Shown here: piece by piece, positions 30,899-38,959 of the stretch
Position numbering within the stretch: the first letter of the stretch is position 1
Layout of the letters: the number at the start of each line of letters is the position of its first letter
Assembly (NCBI RefSeq): GCF_029840635.1
Contig: NZ_JAOCCU010000012.1
Coordinates: 1-64,000 of the forward strand
Source: Mitsuaria sp. GD03876
Lineage (GTDB): Bacteria; Pseudomonadota; Gammaproteobacteria; Burkholderiales; Burkholderiaceae_C
Reading direction: 5' to 3'
Length of the DNA: 64,000 bases
Notes under the pieces: model-generated
The model's database searches: none
What the model was told of the DNA's origin: nothing
What the model saw: the letters and a program-made list of their open reading frames with translations, nothing else
Program-made: the position numbers and the translations under genes

Positions 30899-33061
30899 TC
30901 AACCGCCGCGCAGCAGGTGCACCGACGCGCGGGCCGGGCGGGGCGTCTGCGCCGCCTGCGCGCGCGCGGCCTTCTCGGCCTCGGCCTGCGCGGCGATCTG
31001 GGCGTGGCGTTCCTCGAAGGCCCGCGTCTCCAGCGCCGGCGCGCACAGGAAACCCTGGTACTCGTGGCAGCCGCAACGGGCCAGGAAGTCGCGTTGCGCC
31101 TCGGTCTCGACGCCCTCGGCGATCACCTGCAGGTTCAGCGCGCGGCCCATCTGGACGATCGCGTTGACGATGCCCGCGTCGCTCGCGTCGCCGGGCAGCC
31201 CCTTGACGAAGCTGCGGTCGATCTTGAGGCGCTGGATGGGGAAACGCTTCAGGTAGCCGAGGCTCGAGTAGCCGGTGCCGAAGTCGTCGATCGCCATCAG
31301 CACGCCCAGTTCCGACAGCGCCTGCATGCGATGCAGCGCTTCCTCGGCGTCGCGCAGCAGCACGGACTCGGTGAGTTCCAGTTCCAGCAGCGACGGCGGC
31401 AGGTCGTAGGCCCGCAGCGCCTGCGCCACCTGCTCCACGAACTGCGTCTGCTGGAACTGCAGCGCCGACACGTTCACCGCCACCGGCACCCGCATGCCCT
31501 TCTGCAGCCAGGCCGCGGCCTGCGCCACCGCCTGCTGCAGCACCCACTGGCCGATCGCGACGATGAAGCCGCTCTCCTCCGCCACCGGGATGAACTCGGA
31601 CGGCGGCACGTCGCCGCGCAGCGGATCGCGCCAGCGGATCAGCGCCTCGGCGCCGATCAGCTCGCCGGTCTCCAGCGAGACCTGCGGCTGGAAATGCAAC
31701 CGGAACTCATGTTCCTGGAGCGCCTGGCGCATCGCGTGGTCGAGCCGCATCCGCGACAGCAGGTCCACGTCCTTGCGCGGCTGGTGGAAGCGGAACGCGC
31801 TGCGGCCGCTTTCCTTGACCCAGTGCATCGCGCGCTCGGCGCTGGCCAGCAGCTCCTCGGCGCTGGCGCCGTCGCCGGGGAACAGCGCGATGCCGATGCT
31901 GCAGGTCACCGTGAAGCTGAGCGTGTCGAAGCAGAACGGCCGCGACATCGCCTCCTGGACGCGCCGCGCCGCGTGCTCGGCACCGCGGGCGTCGGCCTGG
32001 TGGATCAGCAGCGCGAACTCGTCGCCGTCCAGCCGCGCGACGGTGTCCACCTCGCGCAGCGATTCCTTCAGGCGCAGCGCGACTTCCTTGAGCACGCGGT
32101 CGCCATAGGAATGGCCCAGCGTGTCGTTGATCTGCTTGAAGCGGTCCAGGTCGACGTTGAGCAGCGCGAACGGCGTCGTCTCGCGCCGGGCCATGGCCTG
32201 CGCGTAGTCGACGCGCTCCATCAGCGCGCGGCGGTTCGGCAGCCCGGTGAGCATGTCGTTGTGGGACAGCTCCTCGATGCGCTGGTGCGCGGCGAGTTTC
32301 TCGCTGAGGTCGCGGAACGAGTACACGCGGCCGATCGGCCGGCCCCGGCTCCACTGCGGCAGCGACACGCGCTCCAGCACGCGGCCGTCGATCAGCTTGA
32401 GGTTGTCGCTGGTGTGCAGCAGCGGCGATTCCTGGATCGCGCCCAGCCGCATCGCGTAGGCGGCGCCGTCGACGACGCTGCGCCGCATCCAGGCCTGCAC
32501 GGCCTCGTCGTTGCGGTCGTTGAGCAGGTCCTCGGGGATGCCCCACAGCGACGCCAGCCGCTGGTTGAAGCTGCGGATGCGGCCGGCCAGGTCGGTGACC
32601 AGGATGCCGTCGGCGGTCGATTCGAGCGTGGCGCGCAATTCGGCGAGCAGCGTCTCGCGCTCCTCGTCATGCTGGCGCTGCTGGGTCTGGTCGCGCATCG
32701 CGATCAGCCACAGGCCGTCACCCTGCGGCTGCGCCACGTGGCTGATGCGGCGCGACACCCACAGCATGCGGCCGTCGCCGTGGCGCATCATCGTGTCGGT
32801 GTGCAGGCTCTCGCGGCGGCCGATCGCGGCGTCCATCCAGAACAGCGCGTCCTCCGGGGTCGAGGCCAGCGACTCCACGCTGCTGCCCACCAGGTCCTTG
32901 GCCGGCAGGCCGAACAGCTGCTGCGACGCCGCGTTCACCGCGACGACGCAATGCGTGCGGGCGTCCACGAGCCACACCGCTTCCTGCAGGCCGTCGATCA
33001 GCGGCAGGACGGCGGTGTTGAACGCCGGGGGCGTTCCCGTGGCTCGGGCGCTGAGGTTCAC
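30899..33061 (-). CDS. PAS-PAS-GGDEF-EAL cyclic-di-GMP signalling protein
   Basis: 720 aa from GTG 33061, whose GTGA overlaps the HD-GYP stop. Two PAS-type sensor domains (about residues 12-130 and 140-260) precede a GGDEF domain and an EAL domain. No membrane segment is visible. The GGDEF signature reads LDGDEFALL, with Asp replacing the first Gly, so cyclase activity is uncertain. The EAL domain looks competent: IGAEALIRWRDP, then AIDDFGTGYSSLGYLKRF, then LKIDRSFV and VIAEGVET. It could be mainly a phosphodiesterase tuned by the PAS domains. The tail is Ala/Gln/Arg-rich. Confidence 0.92.
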   Translation of the reverse strand: MNLSARATGTPPAFNTAVLPLIDGLQEAVWLVDARTHCVVAVNAASQQLFGLPAKDLVGSSVESLASTPEDALFWMDAAIGRRESLHTDTMMRHGDGRMLWVSRRISHVAQPQGDGLWLIAMRDQTQQRQHDEERETLLAELRATLESTADGILVTDLAGRIRSFNQRLASLWGIPEDLLNDRNDEAVQAWMRRSVVDGAAYAMRLGAIQESPLLHTSDNLKLIDGRVLERVSLPQWSRGRPIGRVYSFRDLSEKLAAHQRIEELSHNDMLTGLPNRRALMERVDYAQAMARRETTPFALLNVDLDRFKQINDTLGHSYGDRVLKEVALRLKESLREVDTVARLDGDEFALLIHQADARGAEHAARRVQEAMSRPFCFDTLSFTVTCSIGIALFPGDGASAEELLASAERAMHWVKESGRSAFRFHQPRKDVDLLSRMRLDHAMRQALQEHEFRLHFQPQVSLETGELIGAEALIRWRDPLRGDVPPSEFIPVAEESGFIVAIGQWVLQQAVAQAAAWLQKGMRVPVAVNVSALQFQQTQFVEQVAQALRAYDLPPSLLELELTESVLLRDAEEALHRMQALSELGVLMAIDDFGTGYSSLGYLKRFPIQRLKIDRSFVKGLPGDASDAGIVNAIVQMGRALNLQVIAEGVETEAQRDFLARCGCHEYQGFLCAPALETRAFEERHAQIAAQAEAEKAARAQAAQTPRPARASVHLLRGG

Positions 33062-34356
33062 GCGGCCATCTCCCCGGGTGGCGAGGGCGGCGTGCAGGTC
33101 GGGCCGGCGGACTCGAAGAAATAGGCGATGCGGCTGCGCGGGCTGAGGTAGTCCAGCGAGGCGCGCGGCAGCTGCTGCGGCTTGACGCTGCGGCGGATGC
33201 CCAGGTCGGGCAGCTCTTCCAGGTTGAGCACCAGCGCCTCGTCGCGCGGCACCTTCGGATCGTGGACCATCACGCGCGGCTTGAGCGGACGCGACGAGTT
33301 CACCGCCACGACCAGCGCGTAGCGGTCGTCGGTCATCTGCACCGCGGAGCCCGGCGGATACACGCCCATCATCCGGATGAAGGCGTTGAGCATCGTCGCG
33401 TCGAAGCGGCTGCGCCCCTGCGCGAACATCAGCGACAGCGCCTCGTGCGGCGTCATCGCCTTGGAGCTCAGCAGCGGGTTGCACAGGCCGTCGAAGCGGT
33501 TGACCAGCGCGACGATGCGCGCGCCGATGCTCATGCGGTCGGCGTTGAGCCGCTGCGGGAAGCCGCTGCCGTCGGCATGTTCGTGGTGCTGCGCGATGAT
33601 CAGCAGCGGTCCGGCGCCGACGCCCATCTTCTGGCCCAGCATCACGCCCTTGGCGACGTGCTGCTGGTAGGCGGCAACCTCGGCGGCGGTGAAGCTGTCG
33701 TCGCGGTGGCGGAAACGGGGCGTCAGCTCCAGCTTGCCGATGTCGTGCAGCAGCGCGCCCTGGCCCAGGTCGAGCATCTCGTCGCGGCCCAGGCCGAAGG
33801 CGCGGCCCAGCAGCATCGCGATCACCGCGACGTTGAGCGCGTGGGCGGTGGCGCGGTCGCCGGCGCCCTCGTTGAGCAGCCGGATGTTGATGTCGCCCTC
33901 GACCAGCATCTTGTCCAGCAGCGCGCGGGACAGCGCGGCGGAGCGGTCGCGGGCGTCGGTCGGCTCGCGCGGCACCAGGTCGATCAGGTCGCGCAGCGCG
34001 GTGGCGGCCTCGGCGTACTGGCGCTCGCACAGCAGCAGCGCCTCGCGCTGCTCGGCCAGCTGCCGGCGGTGACGCTCGCGAGCCTCGTCCTCGGCGGTGC
34101 GGTTCTCGGCGACGACCGCCGGCGCGGCGGCGGGGGCCGGCATCGGCGTGGCCTCCAGCGGCAGGTCGCTCTTGCCGGGGCTCCAGCGCACCTGCTTCAG
34201 GCCCAGACGGCGCAGGATCAGCAGCTGCTCTTCCGAACTCAGCTTGAAGCTGCTGAGCGGAAAGGGATGCGACATCCAGCCGAGGTCGAGATGGATGAAC
34301 ATCCCGACTTTCAGCTGGTTCACATCGATGAGCGGATCGGCCGATCTGTCCTTCAT
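33058..34356 (-). CDS. HD-GYP domain protein (putative cyclic-di-GMP phosphodiesterase) with N-terminal DUF3391
   Basis: 432 aa. The N-terminal DUF3391-like segment (IDVNQLKVGMFIHLDLGWMSHPF...RLGLKQVRWSP) is followed by a linker and an HD-GYP domain with ALLHDIGKLELTP and HHEHADGSGFPQRL. The GYP triplet is GFP here, a tolerated variant. The C-terminus LDYLSPRSRIAYFFES is family-typical. Its stop overlaps the GTG of the GGDEF-EAL gene, so both are made together. It lies upstream in the same two-gene operon. Confidence 0.9.
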   Translation of the reverse strand: MKDRSADPLIDVNQLKVGMFIHLDLGWMSHPFPLSSFKLSSEEQLLILRRLGLKQVRWSPGKSDLPLEATPMPAPAAAPAVVAENRTAEDEARERHRRQLAEQREALLLCERQYAEAATALRDLIDLVPREPTDARDRSAALSRALLDKMLVEGDINIRLLNEGAGDRATAHALNVAVIAMLLGRAFGLGRDEMLDLGQGALLHDIGKLELTPRFRHRDDSFTAAEVAAYQQHVAKGVMLGQKMGVGAGPLLIIAQHHEHADGSGFPQRLNADRMSIGARIVALVNRFDGLCNPLLSSKAMTPHEALSLMFAQGRSRFDATMLNAFIRMMGVYPPGSAVQMTDDRYALVVAVNSSRPLKPRVMVHDPKVPRDEALVLNLEELPDLGIRRSVKPQQLPRASLDYLSPRSRIAYFFESAGPTCTPPSPPGEMAA

Positions 34357-34557
34357 TCTTGTCGTTCCACGTCCGGGGTTCAGACGCCCTCGTCTGCAGC
34401 ATCGGCTGCGGAGGGGCGCAACTTAAATGAAAAGCGCGTCAACCGTACGGCGTCGCGCATGTTCCCGGGGCGAGCGTGCAACTTGTCACAGGTTTTTCCA
34501 GGGGACCCCTATGATCCTCCGAACCACCCATTCTTATAGAGATTCAGGAGACTTTGC

Positions 34558-35757
34558 ATGCATGCCTTCGTTTGCGACGCACAACGCACCCCGTTCGGCC
34601 GGTATGGCGGGGCGTTGTCGTCGGTCCGGGCGGACGACCTGGGCGCGGTGCCGATCCAGGCCCTGATGGCCCGCCACCCGTCGCTGGACTGGGAGGCGCT
34701 GGACGACGTCTTCTACGGATGCGCCAACCAGGCGGGCGAGGACAACCGCAACGTCGCGCGCATGTCGGCGCTGCTGGCCGGGCTGCCGATCGGCGTGCCG
34801 GGCGTGACGCTGAACCGCCTGTGCGGCTCCGGCATGGACGCCGTCGGCAGCGCCGCCCGGGCGATCCGCGCCGGCGAGGCCCAGCTGCTGATCGCCGGCG
34901 GCGTCGAGAGCATGAGCCGCGCGCCGTTCGTGATGCCGAAGGCGGAATCGGCCTTCTCGCGCGCCAATGCCATCTACGACACGACGATCGGCTGGCGCTT
35001 CGTCAACGCGGCGATGAAGGCGCGCTACGGCGTCGACTCGATGCCGGAGACGGCCGAGAACGTCGCCACCGATTTCGGCATCGAGCGCGAGGCGCAGGAC
35101 CGCATGGCCCTGGCCAGCCAGACGAAGGCGCTGGCGGCGCAGCGCAGCGGCTTCTTCGACGCGGAGATCTGCCCCGTCACGATCCCCCAGAAGAAGGGCG
35201 ACCCGGTCGTCGTGCGCCAGGACGAGCATCCGCGCGAGACCAGCCTGGAGGCGCTGGCCCGGCTCAAGGGCGTCGTGCGGCCCGACGGCAGCGTGACCGC
35301 CGGTAACGCGTCCGGCGTCAACGACGGCGCCTGCGCGCTGCTGATCGCCAGCGAGGAGGCGGTCGCCCGCCACGGCCTGACGCCGCGCGCCCGGGTGCTG
35401 GGCATGGCCAGCGCCGGCGTCGCGCCGCGCATCATGGGCATCGGCCCGGCGCCGGCCAGCCGCAAGGTGCTGGCGCAGGTCGGCCTGACGCTGGAGCAGA
35501 TGGATGTCATCGAGCTCAACGAGGCCTTCGCCGCCCAGGGGCTGGCGGTGCTGCGCGACCTGGGCCTGCGCGACGACGATCCGCGCGTGAATCCCAACGG
35601 CGGCGCGATCGCGCTGGGTCACCCGCTCGGCGCCAGCGGCGCCCGCCTGGTGACGACGGCGATCAACCAGCTCCACCGGACCAACGGCCGCTACGCGCTG
35701 TGCACGATGTGCATCGGCGTCGGCCAGGGCATCGCGATCGTCGTCGAACGCGTCTGA
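34558..35757 (+). CDS. pcaF: Acetyl-CoA acyltransferase, 3-oxoadipyl-CoA thiolase type
   Basis: 399 aa, complete thiolase. Nucleophile Cys in TLNRLCGSGMDAVG, the base region GGAIALGHPLGASGAR and the second Cys in CTMCIGVGQG. The opening VCDAQRTPFGRYGGALSSVRADDLGAVPI resembles PcaF/PaaJ thiolases that split 3-oxoadipyl-CoA, but no other pca gene is present. AGGAG is placed eight bases before the ATG. The 200-base upstream gap has an 11-base palindrome (34500-34510) and weak promoter elements. A general 3-ketoacyl-CoA thiolase remains possible. Confidence 0.88.
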   Translation: MHAFVCDAQRTPFGRYGGALSSVRADDLGAVPIQALMARHPSLDWEALDDVFYGCANQAGEDNRNVARMSALLAGLPIGVPGVTLNRLCGSGMDAVGSAARAIRAGEAQLLIAGGVESMSRAPFVMPKAESAFSRANAIYDTTIGWRFVNAAMKARYGVDSMPETAENVATDFGIEREAQDRMALASQTKALAAQRSGFFDAEICPVTIPQKKGDPVVVRQDEHPRETSLEALARLKGVVRPDGSVTAGNASGVNDGACALLIASEEAVARHGLTPRARVLGMASAGVAPRIMGIGPAPASRKVLAQVGLTLEQMDVIELNEAFAAQGLAVLRDLGLRDDDPRVNPNGGAIALGHPLGASGARLVTTAINQLHRTNGRYALCTMCIGVGQGIAIVVERV

Positions 35758-35770
35758 ACTCGACCCCGTT

Positions 35771-35816
35771 CGGTTCGAAACCGTCCTGACTTCAATAGTC
35801 AGACGATTTCGAACCG
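35771..35816 (+). terminator. Long stem-loop after the thiolase gene
   Basis: About 20-bp nearly perfect stem (GGTTCGAAA...CTGACT against AGTCAG...TTTCGAACC, one bulged base) around a 5-base loop, 14 bases beyond the stop. There is no T-run, so it may instead be an operator or part of a repeat: its apex sequence recurs inverted at 36034-36046. Confidence 0.5.
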
Positions 35817-36300
35817 ATCCTTACGACGGGCCGGTTGTACGACCTCATCTTGGTGCAGCGCGGGAGCGTTTGATCCGGCCCTCACCCATATCCTGAGGTT
35901 GGGGGCGATTAAAAAATAGTCATGGGCGCACGTAGGACCACGTAGGCGCCAATCGCACAGCCCATGGGATACTGACTCGGTTTGATGGCGCATACCGCTT
36001 CTATAGGTGGGGGTATGCGGTGACAAGCATGATGTCTGACTATTGACGGCCTGCTTAGCGACCACCCGATCGCGGTTTCGCACCCTTTTTCCCGCTGAAC
36101 GCCCGATGACATGACCTGATCCAGGCCGTGGGGCGCACTGCGCGAAAAATGCACCAAAATGATGCACGACGGTGCGATTTGCGGACCAAAACATTTGCCC
36201 TGGCAAACATTCTTCACAGGGTTGTCCCTATAGTCGTGGACATCACCTGCTTACGCCCAGCAGATTTGGGCGTCAAACGCACGTCCTCCCCCTGTCCGCC
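35817..36300. other. Low-GC intergenic region rich in inverted repeats, upstream of the IclR regulator
   Basis: About 480 bases without a convincing gene, clearly poorer in GC than the rest of the window. Contents: an 8-bp inverted repeat CGCATACC/GGTATGCG (35989-36019); GTCTGACTATTGA (36034-36046), the exact complement of 35792-35804; the palindrome TTTGCC-CT-GGCAAA (36194-36207); and TATAGT (36229-36234), a plausible -10 for the regulator gene. Open frames here on the minus strand have no family features. Confidence 0.6.
36194..36234 (+). promoter_or_regulatory. Putative promoter and operator of the IclR gene
   Basis: A 14-base palindrome (36194-36207) lies just where the -35 of a promoter with -10 TATAGT (36229-36234) would fall, 67 bases before the ATG. 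Autoregulation through such a site is common for IclR proteins; this is inference. Confidence 0.4.
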
Positions 36301-37137
36301 ATGTCCGCTGCTCGAGCCCACGATGAAGACCTGACCGCCCTGCCGGTCGTCGCCCCCTCCCCCGACGCTGAAGTCCGTACCGGTCCGCTCAAGCGCGACC
36401 TGGTCGCCGGCCTGGAAAAGGGCCTGGCCGTGATCGAAGCCTTCGATCAGGAACGTCCCCGCCTGACCATCAGCGAAGTCGCCGGCCGCACCGGCCTGAC
36501 CCGCGCCGCCGCGCGCCGCTACCTGCTGACGCTGACCCACCTGGGCTTCGTCTCGCAGGACCGCAAGATGTTCGCGCTGACCCCGAAGGTGCTGCGCCTG
36601 GGCCAGAGCTACATGCATTCCGCCCGCCTGCCGCGCATCATCGAGCCCGAGCTGCACAAGCTGGCCTACGCGATGAAGGAAGCCTCGTCGGCCGGCGTGC
36701 TGGACGGCAACGACGTGATCTGCATCTCCGCGACGAGCGCGGGCCGCGTGGTCTCGCCGACGCTGCAGCCCGGCACCCGCGTGCCGGCCTACTGCACCGG
36801 CAACGGCCGCGTGCTGCTGGCCGCGCAATCGCAGGCCGATGTCGACGCCTTCATCGCCCGCCAGGAACTGAGCGCGCTGACCCCGCACACGATCACGCAT
36901 CCCGAGCGCCTGCGCATCGAGATCGCCCGCGCCCGCGCGCAGGGTTACGCGCTGATCGACCAGGAGCTGGAGCAAGGCCTGCGCTCGGTGGCCGTGCCGC
37001 TGAAGAACTACAAGGGCGACACCGTCGCCGCGATGGCCATCAGCGTCCACGCGACCCGCATGAGCATGGAGCAGATGGTCGAGCACTGCCTGCCCCCGCT
37101 GCTGCAGGCGCAAGCCCACCTGCGCATGCTGCTCTGA
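36301..37137 (+). CDS. IclR-family transcriptional regulator (PcaR/PobR-like)
   Basis: 278 aa from ATG 36301. The winged helix-turn-helix is LTISEVAGRTGLTRAAARRYLLTLTHLGFV, with the following wing SQDRKMFALTPKVLRLG. The ligand-binding domain contains VSPTLQPGTRVPAYCTGNGRVLLA and DQELEQGLRSVAVPLKN. Close in pattern to the PcaR/PobR/PcaU branch that senses aromatic-pathway intermediates. It sits between the 3-oxoadipyl-type thiolase and the fatty-acyl dehydrogenase genes, so it plausibly regulates the thiolase. A terminator follows directly. Confidence 0.9.
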   Translation: MSAARAHDEDLTALPVVAPSPDAEVRTGPLKRDLVAGLEKGLAVIEAFDQERPRLTISEVAGRTGLTRAAARRYLLTLTHLGFVSQDRKMFALTPKVLRLGQSYMHSARLPRIIEPELHKLAYAMKEASSAGVLDGNDVICISATSAGRVVSPTLQPGTRVPAYCTGNGRVLLAAQSQADVDAFIARQELSALTPHTITHPERLRIEIARARAQGYALIDQELEQGLRSVAVPLKNYKGDTVAAMAISVHATRMSMEQMVEHCLPPLLQAQAHLRMLL

Positions 37138-37178
37138 GGCCGCGACGTCGTTCCGACGCCTCGATCTCCCAATGAAGA

Positions 37179-37201
37179 AGCGCCCCGCGGGGCGCTTTTT
37201 T
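37179..37201 (+). terminator. Rho-independent terminator of the IclR gene
   Basis: GCGCCCC stem with its complement around a minimal loop, then T6. It is preceded by CCCAATGAA, the same lead-in seen before the ruvB terminator. Confidence 0.9.
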
Positions 37202-37301
37202 CATGGACCTCGGTGTGTCGCGCCGGCGGGAGCCGGGGGCCCCGGGCCGATTTGGGGACTTATGAGGCCCGGGGCCCCCGGCTTCCGCTGGTGGTGCTCG
37301 A

Positions 37302-38834
37302 TCAGGCCCAGTGGCGCTGCTTCAGCAAGGGGCTGATGCGATAGCGCTCGCTGCGGTAGCCGTCGAACAGCCCGTCGAGCGCATCCACGACGACCGGCGC
37401 GCCCAGCTGCGCGAGCCATTCGAACGGCCCGGCCGGGTAGTTCACGCCGAGCTTCATCGCAGTGTCCGCGCCGGCCTCGTCGCAGACGCCCTGCCAGACG
37501 GCATCGGCGCCCTCGTTGACCAGCATCGCGATCGTCCGGGCCACGGCCAGTCCGGGCACGTCGCGCAGCACCAGCGGCTCCCAGCCGAGGCGGCGCAGCA
37601 GCGTTTCGGCGTGGGTCTGCTGGACGTTGTCGACGCGCGGGCCGAAGGCGATCGCCAGGCCGTCGAGGCGATCCGGCGCCAGCGGCCAGTCGATCACCGC
37701 GAGGCCGGGTTGGCTGCGCTCATGCGCGAGCTGCGCCGCGGGGCGTCCACGCGTCAGGTGCAGCTGCATGCCTTCGACGGCGATGCCGTTCCAGTCCGCC
37801 GCCGAATCCCGCTCGAACGCGAGGCCGCGCGTCGTCATCCAGCCGCCGAGCAGCTCGACCAGCGCGCCCTGCCCCGCCAGCGTCACCGCGCCGATGTCGC
37901 CGTCGATGACCGCCACCGGCGCGGCCGCGGCCGGCGTGCCTTCATAGAAGCCCTTGCCGACCTTGCGGCCGAAACGCCCGCCGTCGACGAGCGACTTCTG
38001 CACCAGCGACGGCTGGTAGCGCTTGTCGCCGTAGTTGGCCTCGAAGACGGACTGGGTCACCAGAGAGTTGGTGTCGTGGCCGATCAGGTCCATCAGCTCG
38101 CAGGGGCCCATGCGGAAGCCCGCGCCGCGCAGCGCGCGGTCCAGCTGCGCGGGACTGCCGGCCTGTTCCTGCAGCAGCTGCAGCGTCTCGGCGTAGTACG
38201 GACGCGCGATGCGGTTGACGATGAAGCCCGGCGTCGACTTCGCATGCACCGGCGTCTTGCCCCAGCGCCGCGACAGCGCCTCGATCGCCTGCGCGGCGGA
38301 GGCGTCGGTCTCCGCGCCCCAGACCACCTCGACCAGCTTCATCAGCGGCACCGGGTTGAAGAAGTGCATGCCGACCAGGCGGCGCGGGTTCGCCATCCCG
38401 TTGGCCAGCGCGGTGATGCTGATCGACGAGGTGTTGGACGCGATCAACGCGTCCGGCGGCAGCAACGCGTCGAGCTCGCGCAGCAGCGCCTGCTTGGGCT
38501 CGAGCTTCTCGACGATCACTTCCACCACCAGCGCGGCGTCCTTCAGTTCCGCGGTCGAGCCCGCGGGCGCGAGCCGGTCCATCACCGCCTCGCGCTCGAC
38601 GGCCTCCAGGCGGCCCTTGGCCACCAGGCCGTCGAGCGCCTTGCCGATCTGCGCGATCGCCGCGGCGGCGGCGCCTTCGCGCAGGTCCATCAGCTGCACC
38701 GGATGGCCGGCCTGCGCCGCCACCTGCGCGATGCCCGCGCCCATCACGCCCGCGCCGATCACCGCCACCGGCGCCTGCGCCGCGGCGGCGCTGGCGATGC
38801 GCCAGCTTCCCGTCGATTCCGTCATGTCCGTCAT
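37302..38834 (-). CDS. paaH: 3-hydroxyacyl-CoA dehydrogenase, PaaH type
   Basis: 510 aa from ATG 38834, with GGAG eight bases upstream; a second ATG three codons later is possible. NAD-binding motif VAVIGAGVMGAGIAQVAAQAG, catalytic region NTSSISITALANGMANP and RLVGMHFFNPVPLMKLVEV, and the dehydrogenase C-terminal domain duplicated (GFIVNRIARPYY and later PGLAVARTIAMLVNEGA). The double C-terminal domain and length fit PaaH/PaaC of phenylacetate degradation rather than the short FadB2 type. No other paa genes are in the window. Confidence 0.9.
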   Translation of the reverse strand: MTDMTESTGSWRIASAAAAQAPVAVIGAGVMGAGIAQVAAQAGHPVQLMDLREGAAAAAIAQIGKALDGLVAKGRLEAVEREAVMDRLAPAGSTAELKDAALVVEVIVEKLEPKQALLRELDALLPPDALIASNTSSISITALANGMANPRRLVGMHFFNPVPLMKLVEVVWGAETDASAAQAIEALSRRWGKTPVHAKSTPGFIVNRIARPYYAETLQLLQEQAGSPAQLDRALRGAGFRMGPCELMDLIGHDTNSLVTQSVFEANYGDKRYQPSLVQKSLVDGGRFGRKVGKGFYEGTPAAAAPVAVIDGDIGAVTLAGQGALVELLGGWMTTRGLAFERDSAADWNGIAVEGMQLHLTRGRPAAQLAHERSQPGLAVIDWPLAPDRLDGLAIAFGPRVDNVQQTHAETLLRRLGWEPLVLRDVPGLAVARTIAMLVNEGADAVWQGVCDEAGADTAMKLGVNYPAGPFEWLAQLGAPVVVDALDGLFDGYRSERYRISPLLKQRHWA

Positions 38835-38867
38835 GTCCGTCTCCAAGGTCGTTCTCGTTGATCTCGA

Positions 38868-38944
38868 TGCATGCGAGGCCTGCGATGCATGCGATGCGTG
38901 GGTCGCCTGCGAGGCCTGCGATGGAGGCCGCGGATGCGAGGCCT
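38868..38944. repeat. Degenerate 9-bp-period repeat tract between paaH and the hydratase gene
   Basis: GCGAGGCCT occurs at 38873, 38909 and 38936, and GATGCATGCGA-like units fill the spaces. The spacings 36 and 27 are multiples of nine. Non-coding: it lies upstream of the paaH start on the minus strand. Confidence 0.7.
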
Positions 38945-38959
38945 CCGGCACGTCGCGCC

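Noticed and set aside
28583..33124. Plus-strand open frame of about 1500 codons across porin-side enzymes and the GGDEF-EAL gene
   Set aside because: It covers four real genes on the other strand, shows no motif and has typical shadow composition.
34483..34515. Promoter TTGTCA / TATGAT before the thiolase gene
   Set aside because: The spacing is 21 bases, too long for a standard sigma-70 promoter.
35792..36046. Interpretation of the 13-bp inverted repeat as a proven MITE
   Set aside because: No flanking target duplication was found and no second copy is seen in the window, so only an observation is reported.
35799..36217. Minus-strand frames in the low-GC gap before the IclR gene (102 and 135 codons)
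   Set aside because: No ribosome binding site, no family motif, and overlapping frames of similar length. The region is better explained as regulatory or repeat DNA.
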